Below, piece by piece: positions 23,700 through 36,017 of a stretch of 64,000 nt of DNA. Positions within the stretch are counted from its first letter, which is position 1. Each line of letters begins with the position of its first letter. The notes under the pieces were generated by a model that searched no databases, was not told where the DNA came from, and saw nothing but the letters and a program-made list of their open reading frames with translations. The translations under genes and the position numbers were made by a program. This DNA is from Tachypleus tridentatus (lineage: Eukaryota > Arthropoda > Merostomata > Xiphosura > Limulidae), in the NCBI RefSeq assembly GCF_004210375.1, contig NC_134834.1:137921009-137985008 (forward strand), given 5' to 3'.

Positions 23700-24290
23700 C
23701 ACATAAATATACAAAATATCTAATTAGGATCAAGCCTAGCAATCAACAATAGGTTGTGTATTTGGTTTTGTTTATTTTTTCACTTTAAAATGAAGTTAGT
23801 GAAAGTGTGAGTGCACTAAAACAAATATAAAACTGAATATTATTGATCCATGCCTTATGGCTTATTCCATGTATACTTATTTAACCTTCAAGAATGTTCT
23901 TATAAATTAGGAGTCGACAACTTGTGGCTCCCGAGTTACATCCGACTATATAGTTGCACATACTTCATCAACATCGGAAATATGTAATAATTGGTTGCCT
24001 GTAAAAAAGAGAACCTTTACATGCCGTGAAAAGAATCTTTGTCCAATAATACGAGCAGTTGTTTCTTTTTTTCAAAAATAATGGATGGTTGCACGTCACT
24101 CTTCGTCAGTGATTGTTCTTGTGTCACTCTCTCTTTAGGTCATTGGTGCGAGTTAATAAACTCAAATCGCCACATTTTGTGAAAATTAGAAAACAACTCT
24201 TTTTATTCACAGTGTATTCGAATATAGAAGAAAAGCATGACTTAACCTACTAAACATAAAACTCTTCATCCTCATTCTGTTAACTGAAGG

Positions 24291-24377
24291 ATTGTTTGTT
24301 ATTAAACACAAAGGTACAAAAGGGCTATCTGTGCTCTGACCACCGTGGGTGAAAGTCTGTAGACACATCACTGGAGA
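24291..24377 (-). repeat. SINE family B copy, internally shortened
   Basis: Left side TTGTTATTAAACACAAAGGT and GGGCTATCTGTGCTCTG, then CACCGTGGGTGAAA. A deletion joins this to GTCTGTAGACACATCACTGG. Orientation minus. Confidence 0.65.
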
Positions 24378-24767
24378 TTAACTGAAGGGTAAAGAAAAAG
24401 AGAAATAGAAAGTCCAATTTTACCTCAGCAAGTCGTAGTGGTTTCACTACTTAACATAACGTATAAATCATTATTATTAAAGAATTGTTGTTGTTTTTTT
24501 TTAGTCTGGAGAGTGGATAAGAACTGTGATGATGTGATGCAATACAAATACTATGTATGAATTTATTGGAAACAAATTAAACTTTTGTCACATATATTTT
24601 TGTTTACACGGTTTCAAACTGAAGAAAGAATATCTAAAGTCAAGGACTAAAAGAATTAAGGACAGACAAGTTTGTGAACAACATTGTAGGAATTTCGTTA
24701 TGTTTTATCCTCATTAAGAAAGTATCCAACAGAAAAAACAAAACAAAAACATTTACATGTCGAAAAG

Positions 24768-24793
24768 TGTGTGTGTGTGTTTGTTTGTGTGTA
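24768..24793. repeat. (GT)n microsatellite
   Basis: Short GTGTGTGTGTGT run interrupted by TTGTTT. Confidence 0.8.
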
Positions 24794-27669
24794 TTAAAGC
24801 CACTCTCTGTTCATAATACTCCCTTTGTGGGTAACGCTCACCTCTGTGTTGAGAACGTCCAAGTTCACTAAGTGATGTGTCTAAAGTAGAAATTACGTCT
24901 TCAAATCCTAGTCGAGTATGGATTTTTTATAACTGTTAATTACCAACTCATCCGGTTTACAAATATATTTTTTAAATCTTCAAGAAATACTTTTTAAAAT
25001 TCAGTAACAAAAGTGTTAAAACATTTTTATGAAAAGTTATACCTTCCTGCAGTTGCTATTGACCATAAATCTCATTGGCTTTTCCATCACAGTTAATAAC
25101 TCATAGAACTAGATATTTAAATATGTAGGAGTATTTTAAGAGAACTAGTTTTTTTCTCATGGTTCAATTCAACCTAAAAGGCTTTATCAAGGAAAAGATT
25201 TGAACACATAAAAATATATGTAACGCAAAATTATGACCAAGTACAACTTACAGGAGATGACAAATTATATACAGAAATGTTTTTAAAACTACTAAAAAAG
25301 GGTAAACCTTCTTCATACATAGATGTTTGAATAATTAATTTTTAGAAAAACTTTTATAAAACATTTATATAGATCTAATTTTGAGAATAAAATTGACACC
25401 TACCTTCTTATGACGGGCAGTCAGCTAGTTGTTTAATAAAATTAAAAGCCTTGTTGAGAGATACCAAGAAGGTGACATAAGAAAGGAAAAACAAGAAGGA
25501 CTGTAGTTACTATAGGTGTGTTCAATCAGCGGATAAAATCTGTAAGTGGAACAGTGCTTTAGCTGCACACAAGATAATAATACAAAGAAAATAATTCTCT
25601 AATGTAAAATGTTTTAAGGTGTGTTTTACTAAAACACCAAAGAATGTTTCAATTGAACCTCAGTAGAATGACGCGATGGTCTGAAAGCGTGGAAAATAAA
25701 AATGCATGGATAGCAGTTGAAGAGGATAACATTCACGGGTGAATACAACATGTTTCCACCATGCAATCCAAACATGGCCAATGTTGACACCATAACTGTC
25801 GCAAAAAGTAAAGAAAAATCTAAAACTATGTACACGACTGTTTGGAACCTGTAAGAAGATGTCTTTGTAACAAATCACTAAAAATGGGAAATTTCATCAC
25901 TTTTTATGCCAATGTATGGGACCTGTAGGAACATATCTTTGTTACTAATCCCATGTAAATTAGTCAAAATACGGCTGGATAATTCCATAAAACTCCATAG
26001 TTATGCTATTTGTGAGCTCTCACCCGTCCTCAAAAGACCCAGGATCTTCAAATTCAGCTTTTGTGTTTGCAAATGCGTTGGGCGCATGAAATTTATATTT
26101 ATGCCAATTGTTATCTTAAATGCTGTAAATATGGCCGCACAGAAGCCCCAAAAATATATATTTGATTTGTTTTACCTTTGACCCCATACAATCCTTAAAA
26201 TGGCTTATATTTCTATCAAGTTTCAAGTCAATCCGCAAAGAAATAAAGAAATTACCTTCAACTGCATAATTTGAATCATGTGATGAACATGACGTCACAA
26301 AAGCAACACAGGGAGGAACTTATTGTACGGATACGTAGGAAAGGATACGTAGGAAAGATATTTATTCTTCAGTTACTCAGTTTTTAAAGGACAAATATTT
26401 GACAACAAAACTATTACACTGACAGTTACTGACGGCAATGTAAGGAGGGATAAGGGTGCAAAGGCTTTGTTGCTCTATTCGAAAGAAAAAGTTGTAATTT
26501 ATAACACTGTTTCACTGCATGCTTTATAAGAAAGGTACTCTGTGCACTGTTTTTTACAAATAACTTTATAAAGGCGATAGTTTGGGTTGTGAAGATTGTC
26601 AACAAAATAGTTAAAAAAAGACTCAAGTCATTGTTGGTTCTGTAAGCTTTTCTAAAAAAATTCAATATTCAGATTTCTTCATGCATTATAAAATAAAGTA
26701 GTTTTTTTGTGAGTAAGTGTCTTCTTCATTTTATATCCTGTTTCCAGGAAGTGAGAGCGACCTATCCACTGTGACTACAGGAATTTCATTAGATATTAGA
26801 TATTACTTCTCACCTAAACAAACTGAATATGGAACTACATAGTAAAGAAAACACTGCTCTTACTCTTGTATATTTTTTTATTTTATTTTAACGAAGCTAA
26901 CTGTATTTATGAATTATATTCAGATAAGGACACTACTTTATTTTGCTGCCTTGAGGCAGTAAAATATATGTAAGCTCTGAAAATGTATTGTTAATACAAT
27001 CCTCAACATGCAGTCTGACTTTCAAGCGCATTTTCACGAATTTTGGAAATAAACAATGATCATGATCGTTTTTAGTGATGCAGAACACACATTTCTAATA
27101 ATTGTTAACTATTGAGTCGAATTGAATTATAATTTCATCTGGCTGATTTACTGAATAAGCAGTTTTAAACTTCAAATAAAGCTGAAGAGCTGAGAACAGA
27201 AACTTTGCACTGGTACTAGAACAAAAACTATTCTGACGTGAAATGAGTTATGAAATATCAATCAAGTCATTTCAAAGCTTGTGGGGGTTTTTGATATTAA
27301 ATTTTTCTTTACTTCGTCCTTTTGCAAAACCAAGAGTGTTTTGGAATGACAGACCTCTGCAAGCAAGTAGGTGTTTTTTCGAATATGAACTATATTAAAA
27401 GGAAATTTCAAAGAAAACTCTATAAAGTGATCTTGTCAGGTTTTAATAAAGCTGCGATTCCTTACAGTAAGATGACTGTGACTACCTGGCGACAAATTTC
27501 AATAATTCATTTGTAATATGTTATAAATAAGGCAAAAGCATGTGCAAAAATTCGTTACAATATTGGCAATCACATGTGTAGCTAAAACTTTAAATAACTG
27601 TCTCCTTTTCATCAAAGTTCATACAGGCGGGTTTAACTACTTTAAAACACTTTTGACAAAACAAATTTT
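24794..27669. other. intron 1 sequence with one small tandem duplication
   Basis: No gene seen. At 25840-25890 and 25914-25965 a roughly 50-bp segment is duplicated with a 74-bp offset (GAACCTGTAAGAAGATGTCT versus GGACCTGTAGGAACATATCT). Short open frames on both strands (25629-26298, 26426-26665, 27322-27516) have no recognisable domain. Confidence 0.5.
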
Positions 27670-27780
27670 CCTCCCAGTGGCACAGTGATATGTTTTTAGA
27701 CTTACAATGCTAGAAATCAGATTTCGCTACTCGTAGTTGTCAGAACACAGAGAGCCCATTGTGTAGTAGCTTTATGCTAT
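27670..27780 (+). repeat. SINE family B copy, diverged
   Basis: Plus-strand head CTCCCAGTGGCACAGTGATA, then GACTTACAATGCTAGAAATC. The body CACAGAGAGCCCATTGTGTA, then GCTTTATGCT, is truncated before the usual tail. Confidence 0.75.
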
Positions 27781-28070
27781 CCTCTATCCCTGTTATGACA
27801 ATACAAGTCTGTGATACTTTCACTTTAGAAATTGTCTGTTATTGCAAAACTGATATGCAGTTTAATTTCAATTTTACTTTCATTTTCACTAACTTATTTG
27901 CTTGCCTATATTTATATACATATTACCCGACTTCCTACAAACTACGAGATATTATAGTATAACAGTAGTTTCTTAAAGAACGAGAAAAATCCAAAAGGTT
28001 CGAGAAATGTGATGTCAATTCACAGAAATTCTTGATTACAAGAAACCCACTTGAAGTAAAAATGTATCTC

Positions 28071-28191
28071 AGGACAGCTGGTATGGGTATTAACACTTTT
28101 ACTTCAGGTTAACCTGAAGATGACCTAAGAAGGTCGAAACCTTGTTCTCTGCTTCATTAGTAAAAGTGTTAATAACCATACCAGTCGTCCT
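28071..28191. repeat. inverted repeat (33-bp arms) with hammerhead-like core
   Basis: Left arm 28071-28103 (AGGACAGCTGGTATGGGTAT, then TAACACTTTTACT) is the reverse complement of 28159-28191 with few mismatches. The 55-base centre holds CCTGAAGATGACCTAAGAAG, then GTCGAAAC. It can be read as CUGAAGA, a GACCU/AGGUC hairpin, then GAAA, close to the hammerhead core CUGANGA...GAAA with one extra U before stem II. Related copies lie at 40185, 54130 and 61229. Penelope-like retroelements are known to carry hammerhead motifs in their terminal repeats, so this may be such a remnant. Inference. Confidence 0.6.
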
Positions 28192-29760
28192 GAGGCACAA
28201 TTGAATCATACAACAAATCATTCGTGAACAGCAAGAGTACGTGAAATAAATTACCACTTCTACAAATACTAAATTTATCACTCGTGCTTTATAACTATTT
28301 AAATTATATCTTTCATACGAAATTTATGTGGAGTGTCATGTATATCTAACAGATCTTATAATCACGCCTGAGTCTATGAACTACACAGTATGTATCCAAT
28401 ATCTTACAATTCTTCAGACAATCCTGCAGTCAAAATCTTACAGAGTAAGTCATTTTAAAACTATCTTTTAGATAACTTCTAGTGTAGTCTACAATTTATA
28501 AATGTTTGAAATGTATTATATACGTCTAAAGTTAATGTTAATAATTACAATTTCCAAACTTTATAAGAAAACCATCGACAGAACTCCCTTCAGTGCACAA
28601 TTTACTAACCTTTTCTCCTGACGGATATACCTTCAACATTTTATATGACTAGCAACAATCTGGGCCGCCCTATAACCATGCAATATTTATTCTCTTCTCC
28701 AATAACTGTACATCCAAGATGTACATACACCTCTCTCCAATGTGTTTTCGTTAATATTTTCAGAATCGTCATCATTACAGGTAACATAATGGGCAATGAA
28801 CAGGCTAATAATGTGATGCTCGTTCAATAAAAGTAGGTTTTATGGAACTTACATATCTTGCTACAACAAACTATTTTTTACAATTAATTTATAGATCCCT
28901 TCTATCCTGATACAGCTAATTTTGTATTGTTTTGTTATAATCCGATGAAAGGATTAAGGATAATACTGCTTTTCTTTGTATTCAAGTGTTACAATAAAAT
29001 GATTTAGGATACTGCTCATTGTCGGTTGTTTCGTTAAAGTACAGTAAAATTATTTAGTTTACTGCTGTTTCTCTGTTGTTTTATAGTACAGCGAAAAGGT
29101 AAAGGTTACTGATACTTGTCTGTTGTTTTGTTATAGTGCAGTCAAAGAATTTAGTATAATGTACTTCTGTGTTTTGTTGCACTGCAGTAAAATGATTTAG
29201 AATACTGCTGCTTCTCTTTTGTTTTCCAATGGCACGGTAAAAGGATTTAGGATACTGTTGCTTTTATGTTATATTACATTGGAAGAGTTTAGGACACTGA
29301 TCCTTCTTTATTATTTTCTTCATAGTACAGAGAAATGATTTAAAATGCTTATATTTTTTTATTTTGTTTCACTACAGAATAAGTATTAAGGATACTGCTA
29401 CTTCTGTGTTGTTTCGTTACAGTACAGTAAATTAATTTATGAAAATCAGTTTCCATATAGTTTTGTTACAATACGATGGAATAATTTAAGATCTTGCTAC
29501 TTTTGTTTTTGTTTTATATTACACTGAAAGGATTAAGTATACTACTACTTCCGTGTTATTTATTCTTTAGTATTTTGTTATACCCGGGTGTAAGGATTTA
29601 CAATACTACTACTTCTGTGTTGTTTGTTACATCTGAGTGTAAGGATTTAGAATGCTATTACTTTTGTATTATTTGTTAGAGTACAGTGTAAGGATTTAGG
29701 ACGGTATTGCACCCGTACTGGTTTGTCACTGTAAAAAATGAAAGGTTTTGTTTGATTTAT

Positions 29761-29935
29761 TTTGAATTTCACCCTAATATACTTGGAGGCTATCTATGCT
29801 CGCCGTCCTTAAACTACCAGTTATAGACTAGTGAGAATCCAACACCACTCACCGACAGTCCTTGCGCTACTATTCTCCAAACGAACAGTGGGATTGACCG
29901 TCATATTACATCGCTTTTTTAACTGAGAAGGAGTG
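29761..29935 (-). repeat. SINE family A, old copy inside the tandem array
   Basis: Heavily diverged reverse-strand match: GAATTTCACCCTAATATACT, CTCGCCGTCCTTAAACTACC, then GGATTGACCGTCATATTACA. The tRNA head is missing. Confidence 0.7.
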
Positions 29936-31175
29936 AATGGGGAACTTTGAAAGAATTTAGATTTTCGCTGCTTCTCTGTTATCCTGTTAAAGTACAGTCG
30001 AATGATGTGGATTTCTGTTGCTTGTCTGTTGTATGTTATTTTAATAGTATAGTAAAAGAATGTTTATGTTCCATTTGTGTTGTTTCGTTATATACGGTGT
30101 CTGAAAAGTCTCAAACCTTTGGCCACTTCAATGAATTTTACAAAATGCGTTTAACAAATTGTCCTAATTCCAAATAAGTTTGGATTAACAACAGGATGAA
30201 CTCGAATCTCTCATGCTTTGACAGTATCATTATCACAGGCACATACGCAGATGGGAAGAGAGGTGTAGCTAAACTTCCTATTCTCGTGATTTAAAATATT
30301 ATGTTTATACAGTTATAGCGCAGCTGCTTATCGTATTTAACGTTTCATACATGATCTACATTCTTCTGATGATGTATTGCCACGTTTTGGCTTTAAATAG
30401 TCGCGTGTCCAATGACCTTCGTAGCATTAACATGTTTTGCATGTTGATTGTGCTTCGCACAGTATGTGTTGGCTTTTGATCTCACAGATTAGAACCTCCA
30501 CTTTCAAACATTCTACGTGTAGACCTGTATCTATCATGTATCCGAAATTAAACATCGTAAATTGCCTATGTTTTCAAATGTCTGTACACCCTACAGCATT
30601 GTGAGTGTTTTGCATAACACTGCTTCTTTGTTGTTTTGTTACTGTACAAAGAAATTGTTTAGGATGACAGTGATTCACTTTTGTTTTGTTATAGTATAGT
30701 GAAAGGACTTAGGATATTGCTGCTTCACTTCAGTTATAATATACTCAAAGAATTTAGCATACTTCTACTTATTTGTTGTTTCATTATACTAAATTAAGAG
30801 AAAGGATTTGTAATACCACTGCTTTTTTGTTGTTTTTTACAGTAGAACAGACTGATATACTTTTGTTTTAGTATTATATTGTTATATTACAGTGAGAGGA
30901 TTTAGGATATTGCTGTTTTTTTGTTGTTGTTTTATAGTACATTGAAATTATTTACAATACTGTTTATCTGTTGTTTTGTCATAGTCCAGAGGAAGAATTT
31001 AAGATATTGCTGCCTATCGTTTATTTAGTTTTAGCACAATAAAAGTACTACAAGAATTTTGCTTATTTTGTTACAGCGCAATGTAAGGATTGAGGATGCT
31101 GCTGCTTCTGCATGTTTATTTGTTTCAGGGGAGTAAAACAGTCTGGATACAATTGCATATCTGTTCGTTTGTTAT

Positions 31176-31370
31176 TTTTTTGTTTTTGAATTTCGCGCAA
31201 AGCAACACGAGGGCTATCTGCGCTAGCCGTCCCTAATTTAGCAGTGTAAGACTAGAGGGAAGGCAGCTGGTCATCACCACCCACCGCCAACTCTTGGACT
31301 ACTCTTTTATCAACGAATAGTGGGATTGACCGTCACATTATAACGCCCCCACGGCTGGGAGGGTGAGTTT
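31176..31370 (-). repeat. SINE family A, 5'-truncated, with 9-bp TSD
   Basis: Well-preserved reverse-strand copy (GAATTTCGCGCAAAGC, CTAGCCGTCCCTAATTTAGC, GGATTGACCGTCACATTATA) lacking the tRNA head. Perfect direct repeats GTTTGTTAT lie at 31167-31175 and 31371-31379, though this word resembles the SINE tail itself. It inserted into the 28.9-31.9 kb tandem array and is younger than the array. Confidence 0.85.
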
Positions 31371-32467
31371 GTTTGTTATAGTTGTTTTATAGTACAGTGA
31401 AAGTTTCTTATACTGCTGTTTCTGAGTTTCTTATAGTGCAGTGTGAGTTTTTAAAATACTGCTGCTTCACTTTTGTTTTTTTGTCATACATTGAAATGAT
31501 TTAGTGTATTGTTTCTCTGTGATTTCGTTACAATTACCAGGAATGAATTTAGGATACCGCCTCATTTCTGTTGTCTTATAGTACGCTGAAAGCATTAGTA
31601 TACTAATGCATTTGTGTTATTCAGACGAAACACGGTATAAGGATTTGGGATAATGCTGCTTCACTGTTGTTTGTTTGTTTTTTGTTATTGTTGTTGTGGT
31701 ACAACGAAATGATTTAGTATACTACTGCATTTCTCTTGTTTTTGTTATAGTATAATGAAAAGAACTGGGATAGTGACGATTTTCTGTTTTTTTGTTACTA
31801 TACGTTAAAACAATTTAAGAGTTCCTAATTTGTTGTTTGGAATAGTACACTGAAAGCACTTGAGTAGTTTTCTCCGTTCTTATAAATATTAGTTCATTAA
31901 AATAAACATTGATTCAGTTTGTATTATGATTCTACTTCTAAACTTCAGTAGGCTGTTTATTTTTCTCCAGATAATAACGTTTAATACAGAAATTAGTAAT
32001 TACAAGTTCTAAGGCTTGTTTATTTGAGTTTACTATAACATTATAAATATATCTAATTAAGGAACCGTTTTGTTTTGGATGAAAATAACAACACAATTTT
32101 GTTTTCAGTGTGTGGTATAAGCACTTCGTGATAGTATAGAAGTCGATAAGAATGCACCAATTGATTTTGTGAAACCTTACTTGTAGTCCGTGGACTGCTG
32201 GTGGTAAGAGCTGTGTTCGTGAACTGGGGTATTACCGTAGAAACGCCATTTCAAGGTACCGGTTGAGTGACCCATGCTCTCCAAATAATCGATTTCTCAC
32301 ACGTTCGCCTTTGTGCATCCAATGAGCACACGTCATCGTTATTCTGATTATGTAATAGACAACTCGTTTACCAACTTTCAAGATTAATTAGTTAAAGTAA
32401 CTTATATTTTTAAAGAAACTTATTATATTTTCCCCTGATATACTTTTACATAAACAACAATAACAGC

Positions 32468-32596
32468 TGCCCTCCAGTGGCTCAGCGGTATGTCTGCGGA
32501 CTTACAACGCTAAACACCGGGTTTCGATACCCGTGGTGGGCTGAGCATAGATAGCCCATTGCGTAGCTTTGTGCTTAATTCAAAACAACAACAACA
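32468..32596 (+). repeat. SINE family B, full length (reference copy in this window)
   Basis: Head TGCCCTCCAGTGGCTCAGCG (A-box-like), GACTTACAACGCTAAACACC, B-box GGTTTCGATACCC, body GATAGCCCATTGCGTAGCTT, then a tail GTGCTTAATTCAAAACAACA. Flanks AACAACAATAACAG and AACAACAACAACAG may be the target-site duplication but merge with the tail. Confidence 0.9.
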
Positions 32597-33434
32597 GTTT
32601 ACAGCATGCAGCTAATAAAGGAAGTTTTTAAAATATATATTTTATGTCAAACTTGAAGCCATTTTAAAAAATAACAATAAAACAGCATTAATTTCATCAA
32701 ACAATCCCTCTTTATGATTCAAACGTTTTTGCTGTATCGTCAGTGATATCGAATTTAGATGTTATATTTATTATAAGGGTTGTGGTTTATTTATTGGTTG
32801 ATGTAATGTATTATTAAAAGTTTTAGGTTATTATCTTATAATTTACATAAACTTACACAGTAGAACATTCTAACATAGAGGTAAATCTGTATAGATTGAT
32901 ATAATTTATATGTGAATCCCTCAGTTAAAACTACTCGATTCATCATGGAGAATTATTGAAAAAAAAAGTGCATCTAGTTGGAAAACTACTGGTAAGTTGG
33001 TATCGTTCAACCAAGAACATAAAATGAAAAATGTCTCTATTCGAAGCCCCCCAACCAAACCACAAAAAAAAACTAAGAGTAATTGAATTTTGAAGCGCCA
33101 TGTATAATTTGTTGTAGTTTTTGCAAATAGCAGTGAAAAATATATAGATACGTTTACTAAGCTTCACGATAAAAACAGTGGATGTGTTTTTGAATTGTAC
33201 CTTCATTGTTAATATTTGTTTAACCAGCAAGTAGTGTAAAAGTTCTGTGATATTTGAAATCAATATCCTTGTTTGACTGGGTAATAAGATTATCCCTTAA
33301 CAAAATATTTTTTGTACACTTTCTAGTCATTACATTTTAGATCGAATAATGAACACAACTTGATTCGCACAACGTTCAGCCCAAATTATTTGCATTCTTT
33401 TCATATGCGTATAGACTCCGAGCTAATATTATCC

Positions 33435-33554
33435 CGACCCCCGCTAGTGCAGCGGTATGTCTCCGGATTTACAACGCTAAAATCAGGGGTTCGATTCCCC
33501 TCGGTGGGCTGAGCAGATAGTCCGATGTGGCTTTGCTATAAGAAAAACATACAC
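33435..33554 (+). repeat. SINE family C, full length
   Basis: Head ACCCCCGCTAGTGCAGCGGT (contains TAGTGCAGCGG, an A-box match), B-box GGTTCGATTCC at 33488-33498, then GGTGGGCTGAGCAGATAG and the tail GCTATAAGAAAAACATACAC. Imperfect flanks AATATTATCC/AATAATATCC may be the target-site duplication. Confidence 0.9.
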
Positions 33555-34226
33555 AATAATATCCTAGTCTCTGTCTTTTCTAGCAGACACGTTGTTTATT
33601 TAGAACAATTAGAAATAAATATTATTAAAAGCACGTTCACAAAATATGGAAGTCTTTGTTTGATGACTTGCAGGACAAGTTCAAATTTTATTTTGCAACG
33701 AAATTTCTTGAGTTTACGAAATAGAGTAGTTTTCTAGTTATCATTTTATAAATATTTATGAAGATGTAACATATGCTGAATGTGTTATAAGAATAACGAG
33801 TTATTGTATAAAGAGAGTAAGTCGTTCATTTATTCACATCATTACACATCAAAATCATTTATGAAACATACATAAACAAATAAATTAGGGATAGAAAATA
33901 TAAACTATATCCTAGTAAGAGAGGTGTCTAATAACAATTCCTGAGGTTTAAACTGCACTTGCTAGCATTGTGTGACAAAAAGATGTTCATACTGGAAGTA
34001 ATTGTTCGGTGCTCAAACTTCCATTCTTAAAATATATTTTATTGGACGAAAACTATTATGGGAAGTTAGTTACTACCAGTGAAAGAAAAAATAGGAATAC
34101 AATCCGATTAAAAATTAACCAGAAAAAGACATAAGTGACACTTACTACTTAGTGTTGAAAGATCTGTAATAACAGTGTAATAAAACACTAGTTAAGAAAG
34201 TTAAATGCGTAATTATTGTTAAAATA
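33555..34226. other. intron 1 sequence, no feature seen
   Basis: AT-rich. The frame at 33525-33737 starts inside the SINE tail and has no recognisable domain. Confidence 0.5.
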
Positions 34227-34352
34227 ATGTTGTTGTTTTCTATTATTAAGCACAAAGCTACACAAAGGATTATCTTTGTCCTGCCCATCACGAGTATTAA
34301 TACCTGATTTCTTGCTTTGTAAGTCCGCAGATATGCCGCTGTGCCACTGGTT
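34227..34352 (-). repeat. SINE family B copy
   Basis: Reverse-strand family B: TATTATTAAGCACAAAGCTA, CTGCCCATCACGAGTATTAA, GTAAGTCCGCAGATATGCCG, then CTGTGCCACTGG. Moderately diverged. Confidence 0.8.
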
Positions 34353-34603
34353 GGGTTAATTTATTTCATTGTATAAAAATTGTAATTTGTTCGTCAAATC
34401 GTTCTGAGATTTGCATTTCTGGTGAAGCCTTTCAAGCACAGAGACATATGCTCTCTAATTAGAAACGTCTTGACAAGTGTCGTTGTTTGAAAGAAACCAC
34501 GAGGCCCTGCTTTCTCTCAAGCTCAGCAGAGCGTCCAGTTCTAGACAGTATAAAATTATCAGTAAGTAATGCACATACAGTAAACTCTGTACAGATGGAC
34601 ACA

Positions 34604-34621
34604 TGTATATATATATATATA
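34604..34621. repeat. (TA)n microsatellite
   Basis: Run of TATATATATATATATATA. Similar short runs occur at 43521-43538 and 61439-61455. Confidence 0.85.
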
Positions 34622-36017
34622 AATGATGTCAACTAAGTAAAATGTATCAAATTACATTGTATATTGACTAAGAAAACAATTTAGGAGAGACAGTCTTGTA
34701 CCAGTAACTGTACGAGTTACTAATCTTTCGTCAAAACTTGCTTCACCAATAACGTAAACATGCCAAAACTACGATTACCTGCGTTCAATGTTCAAACAGA
34801 CCATAACGGGTTATTTTATATTTATATTGACTTTTGCTTTGTTATTTACTATTATTAGTTTTTATTAATTAAAAACAAAAAATCAACCAGAAAACTTGTT
34901 TTAGTGTCTTGTTTCCACATTTTATCTTTTAAAGATGGTCTAAGTACAATAACCGTAATTTGAATTATTTACAAATATCAATTCAATAATCGAATTGCAT
35001 TTCAATAGTAATAATAACTCATTACTATATTAAACCTCCATTTTATGATTAGCGAATTTAGAAAGAAAGTTGGAGGTCAGGAGATGCTCTTCTATTATGT
35101 TTTCTTTGCATCAGTTAAATCTAATGTAAGTGAAGTTCGCGTGTTGTTAGTCGACTTATTAAATTTAGTACTTCTAAAAGTTTTACAAGTATAATCAGAA
35201 GTAAAGTGTGAAATTTGGTGTAAGCTTATTTCTAATTCTACAGTGTAAATTAAGTACCGAAAAATGCTAAGAATAAAATTTGTCTACAGTGGTATACTTT
35301 GAAGACACCTTTTGAGTGGCATTTCGCTATTCTATGTTTTCACAGATGTGTACAACTCTTTTCCAAAACCATTGCACACAGAAAAGGAGATATTAAAAGC
35401 TCAAGACTTCTGTCTGCTTTTTTCTCATAAGAAAACAACAATCTGAACAACAAATAGTTTTCTAACTTTTCACATCATTCCCCTCTACCATCTTCCTACC
35501 TCTTTAACAACCTTTGACGTCTTACACGTGCATGCGACTCGAGGTCAAAGTAATTACTGGAAACACTTCAATGGCAAAATATGGTGCTCACAAAGCTAAG
35601 AAAAAAATCTCAGGATATTAGATAATGCCCTATTATCTTTTCTTCAATATCAAAATCTTTATAGTTGATTTTTTCTTTAATTCTTTTACGAATTTCGCTT
35701 TTAATCTTCTCACGTGTTGTTGCAATTAAGAAAGCAAAATTATGCGTGGTCTATTTTTGCGTTTTTTTTTAATATATTAAATATAATCCAAAAAGAGACA
35801 CATTGTAAAAGTGCTTTGATGAAACAAATATATTACATTCATTAATGAATTCGTATTTAAAAAATAACAACGAACTTTTATTACGCTTATAAATCTATAG
35901 GATTTGGTGCGTAAAAACATCGATGAAGCGAACTTTTTGAGCTAGGAATACAAATCAGAAATTACTGGCACTGTATTCAAGATTATTCCACATATTCATA
36001 AATTTAAAAAAAATATA
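34622..36017. other. intron 1 sequence, no feature seen
   Basis: AT-rich, no coding similarity or recognised repeat. Confidence 0.5.

Larger units (their letters stand above)
28900..31870. repeat. degenerate tandem array, unit about 50-60 bp, with insertions
   Basis: Diverged units of the form GTTTTGTTATAGTACAGTGA, then AAGGATTTAGGATACTGCTG, then CTTCTCTGTT repeat across nearly 3 kb. The array is interrupted by SINE A copies at 29761-29935 and 31176-31370 and by a non-repeat stretch at about 30090-30600. Open frames inside it (29494-29679, 29947-30177) simply translate the repeat. This is the third old minisatellite-like block in the window and its unit is unrelated to the others. Confidence 0.82.

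Noticed and set aside
30090..30125. TACGGTGTCTGAAAAGTCTC as a mariner-like terminus
   Set aside because: No inverted partner was found nearby and no transposase similarity follows.
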